Shown one piece after another: positions 1-10,660 of a stretch of 64,000 nucleotides of DNA. Both the position numbers and the translations under genes were made by a program. The notes under the pieces are model-generated. The model was not told the DNA's origin. It was given only the letters and a program-made list of their open reading frames with translations, and made no database searches. Every line of letters starts with the position of its first letter. Positions within the stretch are counted from its first letter, which is position 1. Origin of the DNA: Streptomyces sp. SID13031 (GTDB taxonomy: Bacteria; Actinomycetota; Actinomycetes; Propionibacteriales; Kribbellaceae); the NCBI RefSeq assembly GCF_010548305.1, contig NZ_JAAGLV010000001.1:372001-436000 (forward strand), in the 5' to 3' direction.

Positions 1-256
1 ACCTGGGCGGAGCAGCAGCCGCTGCAGCCGCACTGGCGGATCCAGGAAGCAACTCACGGATCGGCACGCCATAGAAATCGGCGAGCTCCGCGAGCTTCTG
101 GACGGTGACGGCCCGATCGCCACGCTCGTAAGAGCCGACGACGACCGCCTTCCAGCGACCCTTGGACTTCTCTTCCACGCCATGCAGCGACAAACCTTGC
201 TGCTGGCGGATGGCGCGCAACTTGCCGCCTAGTGTCTTCGCGTATTCGCTAGGCAC
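1..256 (-). CDS. bldD: BldD developmental regulator, N-terminal part (cut by window edge)
   Basis: Read leftward from a GTG at 254-256, the product begins MPSEYAKTLGGKLRAIRQQQ and continues through GRWKAVVVGSYERGDRAVTV into a DFYGVPIREL segment. This is the XRE-type helix-turn-helix of the BldD family, which in actinomycetes is a c-di-GMP-dependent repressor of development. About 85 residues are in the window; the c-di-GMP-binding C-terminal domain lies outside. An AGGGAAG Shine-Dalgarno sits just upstream of the GTG. It is divergent from the pyr operon, and a perfect BldD-type palindrome lies between them, so autoregulation is likely. Family assignment comes from strong recalled similarity to Streptomyces BldD. 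Confidence 0.93.
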   Translation of the reverse strand, partial: MPSEYAKTLGGKLRAIRQQQGLSLHGVEEKSKGRWKAVVVGSYERGDRAVTVQKLAELADFYGVPIRELLPGSASAAAAAAAPPR

Positions 257-330
257 GCTGGTTCTTCCCTCCGACTTTTGGTCGTTACTTCGGGTGGCCC
301 GGTAGTGGGCCGTTTGGTAAACCCCCCACG

Positions 331-345
331 GTTACACAGAGTAAC
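331..345. promoter_or_regulatory. BldD-box palindrome between bldD and pyrR
   Basis: GTTAC-ACAGA-GTAAC is a perfect inverted repeat with 5-bp arms. It matches every fixed position of the published BldD consensus TNACNCWGNGTNAN. It lies about 75 bases upstream of the bldD start and about 120 bases upstream of pyrR. Autorepression of bldD is known in Streptomyces; an effect on pyrR here is inference. Confidence 0.75.
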
Positions 346-415
346 AATATTCTGCTCGCGAGGCCAGCGTCAAGACGGCGTGTCACATCCGATACCATGT
401 CAAGCGGTCCGAACG

Positions 416-452
416 TCCTTTAAAGACCCGTCCAGAGAGGCGGGAAAGGAGG
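416..452 (+). promoter_or_regulatory. PyrR-binding hairpin that occludes the pyrR ribosome-binding site
   Basis: The lower stem is TCCTTT (416-421) with AAAGGA (445-450), followed by a one-sided purine bulge AAAGA (422-426). The upper stem is CCCG (427-430) with CGGG (441-444), closing the loop TCCAGAGAGG. The loop matches the CCAGAGAGGC signature of PyrR binding loops, and the purine bulge is also typical. The lower strand contains the Shine-Dalgarno AAAGGAGG (445-452) of pyrR, so PyrR-UMP binding should block translation. No terminator/antiterminator pair is visible. This fits the translational PyrR control described for mycobacteria rather than Bacillus attenuation. Confidence 0.85.
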
Positions 453-462
453 AACGGTAGCG

Positions 463-1077
463 ATGAGCCCTGCCTCGGTACCGCAGTCCCAGGCCGATGG
501 TGCAGAAGTTTCTGCCCCCGCGGTCAAGGCTGTACCCCGCACAGTGCTGGATGCTTCCGACATTTCCCGGGCACTGACCCGGATCGCGCACGAGATCCTC
601 GAGCGCAACCGGGGTGCCGACCCCGTCGTCCTGCTCGGCATTCCTACCAGAGGCGTGGGTCTGGCGACCCGCATCTCGGAGCGGATCGCCGCCGTCGAAG
701 GACGGAGCGTGCCAACGGGATCACTCGACGTGACGATGTACCGCGACGACATCGGCCTCAAGCCGGCCCGTGCCCTCGAGCACACCGACATTCCGCCGGG
801 CGGGATCGACGGCAAGGTCGTCGTCCTGATCGACGACGTGCTCTTCTCCGGCCGGACGATCCGCGCCGCGCTGGACGCGATCGGCGACATCGGCCGGCCC
901 AAGGCGGTCCAGCTCGCCGTCCTGGTCGACCGCGGCCACCGCGAGCTGCCGATCCGCGCGGACTACGTCGGCAAGAACCTGCCCACCTCACTGGTCGAGC
1001 GGGTCACCGTCCACCTGACCGAGTACGACGGCACCGACGCGGTCTTGATCGCCGACAAGACGGGAGCCTCCGCGTGA
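463..1077 (+). CDS. pyrR: bifunctional pyr operon regulator / uracil phosphoribosyltransferase PyrR
   Basis: The 204-residue product binds pyr mRNA in response to UMP and also has uracil phosphoribosyltransferase activity. The PRPP-binding loop [19 protein letters not shown] is clear, and the N-terminal half has the PyrR pattern [20 protein letters not shown]. The first ~25 residues are an unconserved extension. The ATG at 463 has an excellent AAAGGAGG Shine-Dalgarno, itself inside the PyrR-binding hairpin. It is the first gene of the pyrimidine operon, and its TGA overlaps the pyrB start. Confidence 0.97.
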   Translation: MSPASVPQSQADGAEVSAPAVKAVPRTVLDASDISRALTRIAHEILERNRGADPVVLLGIPTRGVGLATRISERIAAVEGRSVPTGSLDVTMYRDDIGLKPARALEHTDIPPGGIDGKVVVLIDDVLFSGRTIRAALDAIGDIGRPKAVQLAVLVDRGHRELPIRADYVGKNLPTSLVERVTVHLTEYDGTDAVLIADKTGASA

Positions 1078-2048
1078 TGCGGCATCTGCTCAGCGCGGGC
1101 GACCTCAGCCGCGACGACGCCAACCTGATCCTGGACACCGCCGAGGAGATGCGCGCGCTCGCGGACCGGCCGATCAAGAAACTGCCCGCGCTGCGCGGCC
1201 GTACGGTGGTCAACCTCTTCTTCGAGGACTCCACCCGGACCAGGATCTCGTTCGAGGCGGCCGCCAAGCGGTTGTCGGCCGACGTCATCAACTTCTCCGC
1301 CAAGGGCTCCAGCGTGAGCAAGGGGGAGAGCCTCAAGGACACCGCGCTCACCCTGCAGGCGATGGGCGCCGACGGCGTCGTCTGCCGGCACGGCTCGTCG
1401 GGCGCACCGCACCTGCTGGCGACCTCGGGCTGGCTGAACGGCTCGGTGGTCAACGCCGGCGACGGCACCCACGAGCACCCCACCCAGGCACTGCTGGACG
1501 CCTTCACCATGCGCCGGCACCTCGGCTCGCTCGACGGCCGCCGGATCACCATCGTCGGCGACGTCCTGCACAGCCGGGTGGCCCGGTCGAACGTGCTGCT
1601 GCTCTCGACGCTCGGCGCCGAGGTCACCGTGGTGGCACCGCCGACGCTGCTCCCGGTCGACATGACCAACTGGCCGTGCGCCACGTCGTACGACCTGGAC
1701 GGGGCCCTCGGCAAGAGCGACGCGGTGATGATGCTGCGCGTGCAGCGCGAGCGGATGGGCGACGCGTTCTTCCCCAGCGCCCGCGAGTACACCCGCCGCT
1801 ACGGCCTCGACGTGCACCGGATGGCGCAGCTGCCCGACGAGGCGATCGTGCTGCACCCCGGCCCGATGAACCGCGGTATGGAGATCAGCGCCGAGGTCGC
1901 CGACTCGACCCGCTCGGTGATCGTCGAACAGGTCACGAACGGCGTGGCGATCCGGATGGCGGTGCTTTACCTGCTGCTCTCGGGCAGTAACGACGCGAGT
2001 ACCGACAGCACTACCGACACCAACCCCGCAGAGGAGCCCACGGCATGA
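1077..2048 (+). CDS. pyrB: aspartate carbamoyltransferase catalytic chain
   Basis: Condenses carbamoyl phosphate with aspartate, the committed step of pyrimidine synthesis. The carbamoyl-phosphate loop [13 protein letters not shown], the [11 protein letters not shown] motif and the C-terminal [13 protein letters not shown] motif are intact. The length (323 residues) is normal for the catalytic chain, and no pyrI-like regulatory subunit gene follows. The ATG at 1077 overlaps the pyrR stop (TGATG); a GTG at 1074 is an alternative one codon earlier. The C-terminus has a Thr/Asp-rich tail of about 18 residues. Confidence 0.97.
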   Translation: MRHLLSAGDLSRDDANLILDTAEEMRALADRPIKKLPALRGRTVVNLFFEDSTRTRISFEAAAKRLSADVINFSAKGSSVSKGESLKDTALTLQAMGADGVVCRHGSSGAPHLLATSGWLNGSVVNAGDGTHEHPTQALLDAFTMRRHLGSLDGRRITIVGDVLHSRVARSNVLLLSTLGAEVTVVAPPTLLPVDMTNWPCATSYDLDGALGKSDAVMMLRVQRERMGDAFFPSAREYTRRYGLDVHRMAQLPDEAIVLHPGPMNRGMEISAEVADSTRSVIVEQVTNGVAIRMAVLYLLLSGSNDASTDSTTDTNPAEEPTA

Positions 2049-3337
2049 CCGCGTACCTGATCACTGGAGCCAGCATCATCGGTGGCGAGGTGGCGGACCT
2101 GCTGATCGACGGCGGCGAGATCGTGGCCGTCGGCAACGGCCTGGCCAGGCCGGACGGCGCCGAGGTGATCGACGCGACCGGTCAGATCGCGCTCCCCGGG
2201 CTGGTCGACCTGCACACCCACCTGCGCGAGCCCGGCCGCGAGGACGCCGAGACGGTACTGACCGGCACCCGGTCCGCGGCGATGGGCGGGTTCACCGCCG
2301 TGTTCGCGATGGCCAACACCGACCCGGTCGCCGATACAGCCGGCGTCGTCGAGCAGGTCTGGCGTCTCGGCCGCGAAGCCGGATACGCCGATGTCTACCC
2401 GATCGGCGCCGTCACGGTCGGGCGGCAGGGCACACAGCTCGCAGAGCTCGGCGCGATGGCCGACTCGGCAGCCCGGGTGCGGGTGTTCTCCGACGACGGC
2501 GACTGCGTCTGGGATGCCGCCCTGATGCGGCGCGCCCTCGAGTACGTGAAGGCCTTCGGCGGCACGATCGCCCAGCACGCGCAGGAGCCGCGGCTGACCA
2601 AGGGCGCGCAGATGAACGAGGGAGCGCTCTCTGGGGTGCTCGGGCTGACCGGGTGGCCGAGCGTCGCCGAGGAGTCGATCATCGCGCGGGACATCATGCT
2701 CAACGCGCTCGTCGGCTCGAAGCTGCACATCTGCCACCTGTCCACCAAGGGTTCGGTCGAGATCGTCCGGGCGGCCAAGAAGCGCGGCCTCGAGGTCACC
2801 GCCGAGGTGACGCCGCACCACCTGCTGCTCACCGAGGACCTGGCGGCGTCGTACAACCCGGTCTACAAGGTGAACCCGCCGCTGCGCACCCAGGCCGACG
2901 TCGAGGCGGTCCGCGAGGGCCTGGCCGACGGCACGATCGACATCGTCGCCACCGACCACGCGCCGCACCCGCTGGAGGACAAGGACTGCGAGTGGAGCGC
3001 GGCCGCATTCGGGATGACCGGGCTGGAGACCGCTCTCTCGGTCGTCCAGCACGCGATGATCGACACCAAGCTGCTGACCTGGGCCGAGGTCGCCGACCGG
3101 ATGAGCTACCGCCCGGCCGCGATCGGCCAGATCACCGAGCACGGCCAGCCGCTGGCCGTCGGTGCGCCCGCCAACCTGGTCCTGGTCGACCCGGCCGCCG
3201 AGCGCACCGTAGTACCGGCTGAGACTGCTTCGCTGTCACGGAACACGCCGTTCGTCGGGATGACGCTCCCGGGCCGCGTGACGACGACGTTCCTTCGAGG
3301 CAACCCGACCGTCCTGGACGGGAAGCTCACGAAGTGA
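2045..3337 (+). CDS. pyrC: dihydroorotase
   Basis: A 430-residue class I dihydroorotase that cyclises carbamoyl aspartate to dihydroorotate. The zinc ligands appear in [10 protein letters not shown] near the N-terminus, in the HLSTKGSVE and VTPHHLLLT segments, and in ATDHAPHP. The start overlaps the pyrB stop by four bases (ATGA), indicating translational coupling. One copy of the recurring GAGCGCTCTC motif lies inside the gene at 2622-2631. Confidence 0.97.
   Translation: MTAYLITGASIIGGEVADLLIDGGEIVAVGNGLARPDGAEVIDATGQIALPGLVDLHTHLREPGREDAETVLTGTRSAAMGGFTAVFAMANTDPVADTAGVVEQVWRLGREAGYADVYPIGAVTVGRQGTQLAELGAMADSAARVRVFSDDGDCVWDAALMRRALEYVKAFGGTIAQHAQEPRLTKGAQMNEGALSGVLGLTGWPSVAEESIIARDIMLNALVGSKLHICHLSTKGSVEIVRAAKKRGLEVTAEVTPHHLLLTEDLAASYNPVYKVNPPLRTQADVEAVREGLADGTIDIVATDHAPHPLEDKDCEWSAAAFGMTGLETALSVVQHAMIDTKLLTWAEVADRMSYRPAAIGQITEHGQPLAVGAPANLVLVDPAAERTVVPAETASLSRNTPFVGMTLPGRVTTTFLRGNPTVLDGKLTK
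2621..2637 (+). repeat. copy of the GGAGCGCTCTCTGGGGT motif (inside pyrC)
   Basis: This 17-mer is identical to one in the intergenic DNA at 54237-54253. Its core GAGCGCTCTC recurs at 24829-24838, 46635-46644, 59642-59651 and, inverted, at 39650-39659. The function is unknown. Confidence 0.6.
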
Positions 3338-3822
3338 AAACTGTGCTAGGCATTCTCGGCACGCTGCTGATCATCGGCGCGGCCTGGTTCGGTATGTACC
3401 GCGGCTGGCGCAACCGCCAGGCGCGGCAGGCCGAGCTGGCCCCGCTGCCGGCCGTGCCCGAGGGCAAGGTGTCGGGCGTCGAGGGCGTGTACGTCGCCAC
3501 GACGACCGCCGGCGACTGGATGGACCGGATCGCCGTGCACGAACTCGGAGTCCGCAGCAACGCGGACCTGGCCGTCGGCGCGGCCGGCCTGATCTTCCAT
3601 CGGCAAGGAGCGGCGGACGTCTTCATCCCGGTCGGCCACCTGACCGGCGTCCGGACCGACCGCGGTATCGCCGGCAAGGTCACCGCCGAGGCGTCCGGGC
3701 TGGTCGTGGTCACCTGGACGCACGACGGCCACGAGCTCGACACCGGCTTCCGGCCCCGCCGCAAGGCCGACACCGCCCCGCTGACCGAATCCATCTCGAC
3801 CCTGATCGGAGCCGAGCAATGA
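3334..3822 (+). CDS. single-pass membrane protein of the pyr operon, PH-like fold
   Basis: A 162-residue protein with one N-terminal membrane helix (about residues 4-20), a basic stop-transfer segment WRNRQARQ and a soluble domain of alternating strands. Actinobacterial pyr operons, including that of mycobacteria, carry a similar 'export/membrane' gene between pyrC and carA. The soluble part resembles bacterial PH-like domains, but I see no catalytic motif. The GTG start overlaps the pyrC stop and its end overlaps carA, so it is co-translated with the pathway. Its role is unknown. Confidence 0.8.
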   Translation: MKTVLGILGTLLIIGAAWFGMYRGWRNRQARQAELAPLPAVPEGKVSGVEGVYVATTTAGDWMDRIAVHELGVRSNADLAVGAAGLIFHRQGAADVFIPVGHLTGVRTDRGIAGKVTAEASGLVVVTWTHDGHELDTGFRPRRKADTAPLTESISTLIGAEQ

Positions 3823-4976
3823 GCCAGGCTGCCCTCCAACCGACGCTGAACCACGCGCCGCAACCCGCGCTGCTGGTCCTCGAGGACGGCCGCGCGTTCG
3901 CCGGTACGTCGTACGGGGCCACCGGCGAGACCTTCGGCGAGGCGGTGTTCACCACCGGCATGACCGGCTACCAGGAGACGCTGACCGACCCTTCGTACCA
4001 CCGCCAGATCGTCACCCAGACCGCGCCGCACATCGGCAACACCGGCGTCAACGACGAGGACGACGAGTCGTCCCGGATCTGGGTCGCCGGTTACGTCGTC
4101 CGCGACCCCGCCCGGGTGCCGTCGAACTGGCGCGCCACCCGCACCCTCGACGACCAGCTCAAGGGCCAGGGCATCGTCGGCATCTCCGGGATCGACACCC
4201 GCGCGCTGACCCGGCACCTGCGCGAGCGCGGCGCGATGCGGGCCGGGATCTCCACCGAGATCCTCGACCCCGAGGCGCTGCTGCGGAAGGTGCTCGAGCA
4301 GAAGCCGATGGCCGGCTCCGACCTGGCCGCCGACGTCACCACGGCCGAGGCGTACGTCGTACCGGCTGAAGGCGAGAAGCGTTTCACCGTCGTCGCGCTC
4401 GACCTCGGGATCAAGTCGATGACGCCGAAGCGGATGGCCGAGCGCGGTATCGAGGTGCACGTGCTGCCCGCCACCGCCTCTCTGGAGGAGGTGCTGGCGG
4501 TCGACCCCGACGGCATCTTCATGAGCAACGGCCCGGGCGACCCGGAGACCACCGAGCACCCGACCGAGCTGCTCAAGGAGTTGCTGCAGCGGGGCAAGCC
4601 GTACTTCGGCATCTGCTTCGGCAACCAGGTCTTCGGCCGCGCGCTCGGGCTGGGCACTTTCAAGCTCAAGTACGGGCACCGCGGCATGAACCAGCCGGTG
4701 CTCGACCGGGCCACCGGCAAGGTCGAGATCACCGCGCAGAACCACGGCTTCGCAGTGGACGCGCCGCTCGAGGGCAGCTTCGAAACGCCGTTCGGGCCGG
4801 CCGAAGTGAGTCACGTGTCGCTCAACGACAACGTCGTCGAGGGGCTCAAGCTGACCGGCAAGGACGGCAAACCGCTGGCTTTCTCGGTCCAGTACCACCC
4901 CGAGGCAGCAGCCGGACCGCACGACTCGGCGTACTTGTTCGATCGCTTTGTAGAACTGATGGAAGGTCGTAACTGA
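3819..4976 (+). CDS. carA: carbamoyl-phosphate synthase small (glutaminase) subunit
   Basis: Hydrolyses glutamine and channels ammonia to CarB. The C-terminal class I amidotransferase domain has the nucleophile in [13 protein letters not shown] (Cys266) and the His-Glu pair in [12 protein letters not shown]. The N-terminal CarA-specific domain ([20 protein letters not shown]) is complete. The length of 385 residues is typical. It overlaps the upstream membrane-protein gene by four bases and carB by one (TGATG). Confidence 0.98.
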   Translation: MSQAALQPTLNHAPQPALLVLEDGRAFAGTSYGATGETFGEAVFTTGMTGYQETLTDPSYHRQIVTQTAPHIGNTGVNDEDDESSRIWVAGYVVRDPARVPSNWRATRTLDDQLKGQGIVGISGIDTRALTRHLRERGAMRAGISTEILDPEALLRKVLEQKPMAGSDLAADVTTAEAYVVPAEGEKRFTVVALDLGIKSMTPKRMAERGIEVHVLPATASLEEVLAVDPDGIFMSNGPGDPETTEHPTELLKELLQRGKPYFGICFGNQVFGRALGLGTFKLKYGHRGMNQPVLDRATGKVEITAQNHGFAVDAPLEGSFETPFGPAEVSHVSLNDNVVEGLKLTGKDGKPLAFSVQYHPEAAAGPHDSAYLFDRFVELMEGRN

Positions 4977-7900
4977 TGCCACGCCGTACAGATATCGAGT
5001 CGGTGCTGGTGATCGGCTCCGGCCCGATCGTGATCGGTCAGGCCTGCGAGTTCGACTACTCCGGTACCCAGGCCTGCCGGGTGCTGAAGGAAGAGGGTTT
5101 CCGGGTCATCCTGGTGAACTCCAACCCGGCCACGATCATGACGGACCCGGAGTTCGCCGACGCGACCTACGTCGAGCCGATCACGCCGGAGTTCGTCGAG
5201 AAGGTGATCGAGAAGGAGCGCCCGAACGTCCTGCTCGCCACCCTGGGCGGCCAGACCGCGCTGAACGCGGCGATCGCGCTGCACGAGAACGGCGTCCTGG
5301 CCAAGTACGGCGTCGAGCTGATCGGCGCCTCCGTGGACGCGATCCAGCGCGGCGAGAACCGGGAGTCGTTCAAGCAGATCGTCGAGAAGCTCGGCGCCTC
5401 GACGGCGACTTCGCGAATCTGCCACTCCATCGACGACGTGCTCGGTGCCGCCGGTGAGCTGGGCTACCCGCTGGTCGTCCGGCCGTCCTTCACGATGGGC
5501 GGCGTCGGCTCCGGGATGGCCTACGACGAGCAAGACCTGCGCCGGATCGCCGGCGCGGGCCTGACCGCCAGCCCGACCACCGAGGTGCTGATCGAGGAGT
5601 CGATCGTCGGCTGGAAGGAGTACGAGCTGGAGGTGATGCGCGACAAGGCGGACAACGTCGTGATCATCTGCTCGATCGAGAATGTCGACCCGATGGGCGT
5701 GCACACCGGCGACTCGGTCACCGTCGCGCCGGCGATGACGCTGACCGACCGCGAGTACCAGACCATGCGCGACCTGTCGATCGGCATCATCCGCGAGGTC
5801 GGCGTCGACACCGGCGGCTGCAACATCCAGTTCGCGGTGAACCCGGCCGACGGCCGGCTGATCGTGATCGAGATGAACCCGCGGGTATCGCGCTCGTCCG
5901 CGCTGGCCTCCAAGGCGACCGGCTTCCCGATCGCCAAGATCGCCGCCAAGGTTGCGATCGGCTACACCCTGGACGAGATCCCGAACGACATCACCCAGCA
6001 GACCCCGGCCAGCTTCGAGCCGGTGCTGGACTACGTCGTGGTCAAGGTGCCGCGGTTCGCGTTCGAGAAGTTCCCGGCCGCCGACGCGACGCTGACCACG
6101 CACATGAAGAGCGTCGGCGAGGCGATGGCGATCGGCCGCAACTACACCGAGGCGCTGCAGAAGGCGCTGCGGTCGCTGGAGAAGCCGGAGGCCCGGTTCT
6201 CCTGGCTCGGCGCTCCGTCGACCGACCTGGAGTCGTTGCTGGAGGCAATCAAGACGCCGCACGACGGCCGGCTGCGCACCGTGATGGACGCGATCCGGGC
6301 CGGCGCCACGCCCGAGCAGATCTTCGACGCCACCAAGATCGACCCGTGGTTCGTGGACCAGATGTACCTGATCCACGAGACCGCTCTCCAGGTCGCGGCC
6401 GCGCCGCGGCTGACGCCCGAGATCATCAAGCTCGCGAAGCGGCACGGGTTCTCCGACCTGCAGCTGGGCGAGATCCGCGATCTGCCCGAGGACGTCGTCC
6501 GCGGCGTCCGGCAGGCGCTCGGGATCCGCCCGGTCTACAAGACGGTCGACACCTGCGCGGCCGAGTTCGCGGCCACGACGCCGTATCACTACTCCTCGTA
6601 CGACGAGGAGACCGAGGTCGCGCCGCGATCCGAGCCCGCGGTGCTGATCCTGGGCTCAGGACCGAACCGGATCGGCCAGGGCATCGAGTTCGACTACTCC
6701 TGTGTGCACGCGTCGATGGCGCTGCGCGACGCCGGCTACTGCACGATCATGGTCAACTGCAACCCCGAGACCGTCTCGACCGACTACGACACCTCCGACC
6801 GGCTGTACTTCGAGCCGCTCACAGCCGAGGACGTACTGGAGATCGTGTACGCCGAGATGCAGGCCGGCCCGATCGCCGGGGTGATCGTCCAGCTCGGTGG
6901 CCAGACGCCGCTCGGCCTGGCGCAGCGGCTCGCCGACGCCGGCGTACCGATCGTCGGTACGTCGCCCGAGGCGATCCACCTGGCCGAGGAGCGGGGAGCC
7001 TTCGGCAAGGTGCTCTCCGACGCGAACCTGCCGGCCCCCAAGCACGGCACCGCGATGTCGTTCGAGCAAGCCCAGGAGATCGCCGCCGAGATCGGCTTCC
7101 CGGTGCTCGTCCGCCCGTCGTACGTCCTCGGCGGCCGCGGGATGGAGATCGTGTACTCCGCGGCCGAGCTGACCGCCGCGCTCGAACGGCTGAGCGGTGG
7201 CGCGCTGGCGGCGAACTGGGAGCACCCGGTACTGATCGACCGGTTCCTGGACGACGCGGTGGAGATCGACGTCGACGGGCTGTTCGACGGCAACGAGCTG
7301 TTCCTCGGTGGCGTGATGGAACACATCGAGGAGGCCGGGGTGCACTCGGGCGACTCGTCCTGCGCGCTGCCGCCGATCACGCTGGGCAGTGCGGACATCC
7401 AGAAGATCCGCGAGTCGACCGAGGCGATCGCCCGCGGCATCGGCGTACGGGGCCTGCTGAACATCCAGTACGCGCTGGCCGGTGACGTGCTCTACGTGCT
7501 GGAGGCGAACCCGCGCGCGTCGCGGACCGTCCCGTTCGTGTCGAAGGCGACCGCGACGCCGCTGGCCAAGGCGGCCGCCCGGGTGATGCTCGGGGCAACC
7601 ATCGCCGAGCTGCGCGCCGAGGGCATGCTGCCGGCCGAGGGTGACGGCGGCACGCTGCCGGCCTCGACGCCGATCGCGGTGAAGGAAGCCGTGATGCCGT
7701 TCAACCGGTTCCGGACCATCGACGGCGCCTCGGTCGACACCGTGCTCGGGCCGGAGATGCGCTCGACCGGCGAGGTGATGGGCATCGACACGACCTTCGG
7801 TACGGCGTTCGCCAAATCGCAGGCCGGGGCGTCCCAGCCGTTGCCCGCGACCGGCAAGGTGTTCGTCTCGGTCGCGAACCGGGACAAGCGGCACATGATC

Positions 7901-8332
7901 TTCCCGGTCAAGCGGCTGGCCGATCTGGGCTTCCAGATCTACGCGACCGAAGGCACCGCCGACGTCCTGCGCCGCAACGGCGTCGAGGCCGTCACGGTCC
8001 GCAAGAGCAGCCAGGGCCCGGGCCCGAACGGTGAGCCGACGATCGTCCAGATGGTCCAGGACGGCGAGCTCAACCTGATCGTCAACACCCCGATCGGGAT
8101 CACCAAGGACGGTTCACCCCGGCTCGACGGCTACGAGATCCGCAGCGCGGCGGTCGCCCGCAACATCCCCTGCATCACCACCGTGCAGGGCCTGGGTGCG
8201 GCCGTCCAGGGCATCGAAGCTCAACAGGCAGGCGATATCGGCGTCCGGAGCCTCCAGGACTGGGCGAGCCGCATTCGCGGCGAGGTCGCCGCCCCGGCTT
8301 CCCCCGCCACACCGCCGCAGGCGGAGAGCTGA
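4976..8332 (+). CDS. carB: carbamoyl-phosphate synthase large subunit
   Basis: The 1118-residue synthetase makes carbamoyl phosphate for both arginine and pyrimidines. Two homologous ATP-grasp halves are visible, starting at [20 protein letters not shown] and at [20 protein letters not shown]. The C-terminal MGS-like allosteric domain (about residue 960 onward) contains [12 protein letters not shown] and [10 protein letters not shown]. The tail [16 protein letters not shown] is low-complexity. The gene is coupled to carA and pyrD by one-base overlaps. The long reading frames opposite it are codon-bias shadows. Confidence 0.98.
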   Translation: MPRRTDIESVLVIGSGPIVIGQACEFDYSGTQACRVLKEEGFRVILVNSNPATIMTDPEFADATYVEPITPEFVEKVIEKERPNVLLATLGGQTALNAAIALHENGVLAKYGVELIGASVDAIQRGENRESFKQIVEKLGASTATSRICHSIDDVLGAAGELGYPLVVRPSFTMGGVGSGMAYDEQDLRRIAGAGLTASPTTEVLIEESIVGWKEYELEVMRDKADNVVIICSIENVDPMGVHTGDSVTVAPAMTLTDREYQTMRDLSIGIIREVGVDTGGCNIQFAVNPADGRLIVIEMNPRVSRSSALASKATGFPIAKIAAKVAIGYTLDEIPNDITQQTPASFEPVLDYVVVKVPRFAFEKFPAADATLTTHMKSVGEAMAIGRNYTEALQKALRSLEKPEARFSWLGAPSTDLESLLEAIKTPHDGRLRTVMDAIRAGATPEQIFDATKIDPWFVDQMYLIHETALQVAAAPRLTPEIIKLAKRHGFSDLQLGEIRDLPEDVVRGVRQALGIRPVYKTVDTCAAEFAATTPYHYSSYDEETEVAPRSEPAVLILGSGPNRIGQGIEFDYSCVHASMALRDAGYCTIMVNCNPETVSTDYDTSDRLYFEPLTAEDVLEIVYAEMQAGPIAGVIVQLGGQTPLGLAQRLADAGVPIVGTSPEAIHLAEERGAFGKVLSDANLPAPKHGTAMSFEQAQEIAAEIGFPVLVRPSYVLGGRGMEIVYSAAELTAALERLSGGALAANWEHPVLIDRFLDDAVEIDVDGLFDGNELFLGGVMEHIEEAGVHSGDSSCALPPITLGSADIQKIRESTEAIARGIGVRGLLNIQYALAGDVLYVLEANPRASRTVPFVSKATATPLAKAAARVMLGATIAELRAEGMLPAEGDGGTLPASTPIAVKEAVMPFNRFRTIDGASVDTVLGPEMRSTGEVMGIDTTFGTAFAKSQAGASQPLPATGKVFVSVANRDKRHMIFPVKRLADLGFQIYATEGTADVLRRNGVEAVTVRKSSQGPGPNGEPTIVQMVQDGELNLIVNTPIGITKDGSPRLDGYEIRSAAVARNIPCITTVQGLGAAVQGIEAQQAGDIGVRSLQDWASRIRGEVAAPASPATPPQAES

Positions 8333-9393
8333 TGTATCGGCGGCTCATCCGGCCTGTCCTCTATCGCCTCGGTCGAGGCGACGCCGAGGTGGCGCACGAG
8401 CAGACGCTCCACGGGTTGCGGCGGCTGAGCCGCATCCCGGGGGCGGTGCCCGCGCTCAACCGCTTGTACGGCTCCTTGCCTGCCGGGTTGGAGCGCACTG
8501 TGTTCGGTGTGCGCTTTCCCAGCCCGGTCGGGCTGGCCGCCGGGATGGACAAGAACGGGCTGGCGCTGCCGGCCTGGCGGGCCCTCGGCTTCGGCTTCGT
8601 CGAGGTCGGCACGGTCACCGCGCACCCGCAGCCGGGCAATGAGAAGCCCCGGTTGTTCCGGCTGGTCGAGAGCGAAGCCGTGATCAACCGGATGGGGTTC
8701 AACAACGAAGGCTCCGAGGCGCTCGCGCGGCGCCTGGAGGCATACGGGGACTTCGGCTACCCGCTCGGCATCAGCATCGGCAAGTCGAAGGTGACGCCGC
8801 TGGAGGACGCGGTGGGGGACTACGTGACCTCGCTGCAGCGGCTCTACCGCTTCGGTGACTACTTCGCCGTCAACGTCAGCTCGCCGAACACACCGGGCCT
8901 GCGCTCCCTGCAGGACTCGGGGCACCTGCGCGAGTTGCTGACCGCGTTGCACACCGAGGCGAAGACCTTGACCCCCGGCGGGCGCGCTCCGAAGCCGATC
9001 CTGGTGAAGATCGCGCCGGACCTGACCGAGCCCGCGATCGACGAGCTGCTCGGTGTCTGCACCGACGTCGGCGTGGCAGGCATCATCGCCACCAACACGA
9101 CGATCGGCCGGTCCGGTCTCGCTCCTGCCGACGAGTGGCAGGCGGAGGAGACCGGCGGCCTGTCCGGCCGGCCACTCACCGAGATCTCCGCCAAGACAGT
9201 TGCCCAGATCAACGCAAGTACCAACGGAGCGCTCCCGATCATCGGTGTCGGGGGCATCCTCGACCCCGACGACGCGCTCCGGCTGTTCGACGCCGGCGCC
9301 AGCCTCGTCCAGCTCTACTCCGGCTTGATCTACCGCGGCCCAGGCCTCGTACGTCGTACCAACCGCGCCCTAACCCGAATGGGAACCAGATGA
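8332..9393 (+). CDS. pyrD: dihydroorotate dehydrogenase (quinone), class 2
   Basis: The 353-residue FMN enzyme oxidises dihydroorotate at the membrane using quinone. The class 2 signature is the N-terminal amphipathic extension ([19 protein letters not shown]) ahead of the barrel. FMN and active-site segments include [21 protein letters not shown], with Ser as the class 2 catalytic base, and [14 protein letters not shown]. It starts on the carB stop (TGATG). Confidence 0.97.
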   Translation: MYRRLIRPVLYRLGRGDAEVAHEQTLHGLRRLSRIPGAVPALNRLYGSLPAGLERTVFGVRFPSPVGLAAGMDKNGLALPAWRALGFGFVEVGTVTAHPQPGNEKPRLFRLVESEAVINRMGFNNEGSEALARRLEAYGDFGYPLGISIGKSKVTPLEDAVGDYVTSLQRLYRFGDYFAVNVSSPNTPGLRSLQDSGHLRELLTALHTEAKTLTPGGRAPKPILVKIAPDLTEPAIDELLGVCTDVGVAGIIATNTTIGRSGLAPADEWQAEETGGLSGRPLTEISAKTVAQINASTNGALPIIGVGGILDPDDALRLFDAGASLVQLYSGLIYRGPGLVRRTNRALTRMGTR

Positions 9394-9410
9394 GAGAGCG
9401 AGAACGCCCC

Positions 9411-10247
9411 ATGAGCAGCCAGCCCTTCGGAACCAGGTTGCGCGCGGCCATGAACGACCGTGGCCCGCTTTGTGTCGGCATCGACCCGCACTCGCACCTG
9501 CTGGAGCAGTGGGGGCTGCCCGACACCGCCGAGGGCCTGGCCTCCTTCACCTACGGCGTCGTCGACGCACTGGCCGACCAGGTGGCGGTCTTCAAGCCGC
9601 AGTCGGCCTTCTTCGAGCGATTCGGCTCGGCCGGGATCGCCGTCCTGGAGCAGGCGACGATCAGGCTTCGCGAAGCCGGTGCCCTGGTGATCATCGATGC
9701 CAAGCGCGGTGACATCGGCTCGACCATGGCTGGTTACGCCTCGGCGTACCTGGCGGAGAAGGGTCCGCTGGCCTGTGACGCGTTGACTGTCAGCCCGTAC
9801 CTGGGCTTCGGCTCGCTGCAACCGGCCATCGACGAGGCTCGGGAGGCCGGCGCCGGGCTGTTCGTGCTGGCCCTCACCTCGAACCCGGAGGGTCCGCAGT
9901 TCCAGTCCGCGCGGACCGCCGACGGGCCGACCGTCGCGGGTGCTGTGCTCGACGGCTTGCGTGAACTCAACGCCGGGGCCGACGACCTGGGCTCGTTCGG
10001 CGCGGTGGTCGGCGCGACGATCAAGTCGACGGGGGAGGACCTGGACATCCGCGGTCCGCTGCTCGCGCCGGGGCTCGGTGCCCAGGGCGGTACGGCCGAA
10101 GGGCTCGCGAAGGTCTTCGGGTCGGCGGTGCGCAACGTCGTACCGTCGAGCTCTCGTGAGATCCTCGGGGCCGGCCCGGATGCCGCTTCGCTGCGGGACG
10201 CCGCCGCTCGCGCCAACGACGCGTTCCGGGCAGTACTGGGTTACTGA
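9411..10247 (+). CDS. pyrF: orotidine-5'-phosphate decarboxylase, type 2
   Basis: Final UMP-forming step of the pathway. The catalytic motif DAKRGDIGSTMAGYA and the opening GPLCVGIDPHSHLL mark the long actinobacterial/myxobacterial PyrF subfamily; the length is 278 residues. I chose the ATG at 9411 because GAGAGCGAG precedes it. An in-frame ATG at 9390, overlapping the pyrD stop, would add seven residues (MRERERP). It is the last pathway gene of the operon. Confidence 0.95.
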   Translation: MSSQPFGTRLRAAMNDRGPLCVGIDPHSHLLEQWGLPDTAEGLASFTYGVVDALADQVAVFKPQSAFFERFGSAGIAVLEQATIRLREAGALVIIDAKRGDIGSTMAGYASAYLAEKGPLACDALTVSPYLGFGSLQPAIDEAREAGAGLFVLALTSNPEGPQFQSARTADGPTVAGAVLDGLRELNAGADDLGSFGAVVGATIKSTGEDLDIRGPLLAPGLGAQGGTAEGLAKVFGSAVRNVVPSSSREILGAGPDAASLRDAAARANDAFRAVLGY

Positions 10248-10274
10248 CACACGTTGACGAAAGCTAGGTCTGGA

Positions 10275-10646
10275 ATGCGTAAGGGTGCTGCCCTGGTGGC
10301 GGTAATGACATTGAGCGCCGGGACTTTGACGGCGTGCTCGGGCGGCAGCTACTGCAGCGAGTTGCAGAACTACGGCGAAGCGGTCAAGAACTTCAAGGAC
10401 CTGACGGATCCCGAGACCGTCGACAAGATCGGGACCGAGGTCAAGAAACTGTCGAAGTCGTCGCCGGACGACCTGAAGGATGACTGGTCGGTCATGAGCG
10501 ACTATCTGGCCGGACTCGAGGATGCCAAGGGCGACCCGGCCAAGGTCGCGCAGCTGGCGAAGGACTCCGGGCCGAAGGTGGCGACCGCCGGCGAGGCGAT
10601 CGCCCAACAGGGCAAAGACACCTGCAATGTCATGATCGCGAGTTGA
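10275..10646 (+). CDS. small secreted lipoprotein, paralogue of the next gene
   Basis: A 123-residue product beginning MRKGAALVAVMTLSAG, with the lipobox LTAC, so the mature protein should be a lipid-anchored ~100-residue helical domain. It has a second Cys soon after the anchor (SYCSEL) and one near the end (KDTCNV), a likely disulfide. The ATG at 10275 is preceded by AGGTCTGG; a TTG at 10254 is possible but less likely. It lies just behind pyrF, between pyrF and the mihF-gmk block. No known family is recognised. Confidence 0.8.
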   Translation: MRKGAALVAVMTLSAGTLTACSGGSYCSELQNYGEAVKNFKDLTDPETVDKIGTEVKKLSKSSPDDLKDDWSVMSDYLAGLEDAKGDPAKVAQLAKDSGPKVATAGEAIAQQGKDTCNVMIAS

Positions 10647-10660
10647 GGATGAGGAAACAG

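Noticed and set aside
4811..6589. A 592-codon open frame on the minus strand opposite carA/carB
   Set aside because: Arg/Gly/Asp/Val-rich translation without motifs, directly opposite a well-identified gene; a product of GC-rich third positions. The same applies to similar long antisense frames throughout.
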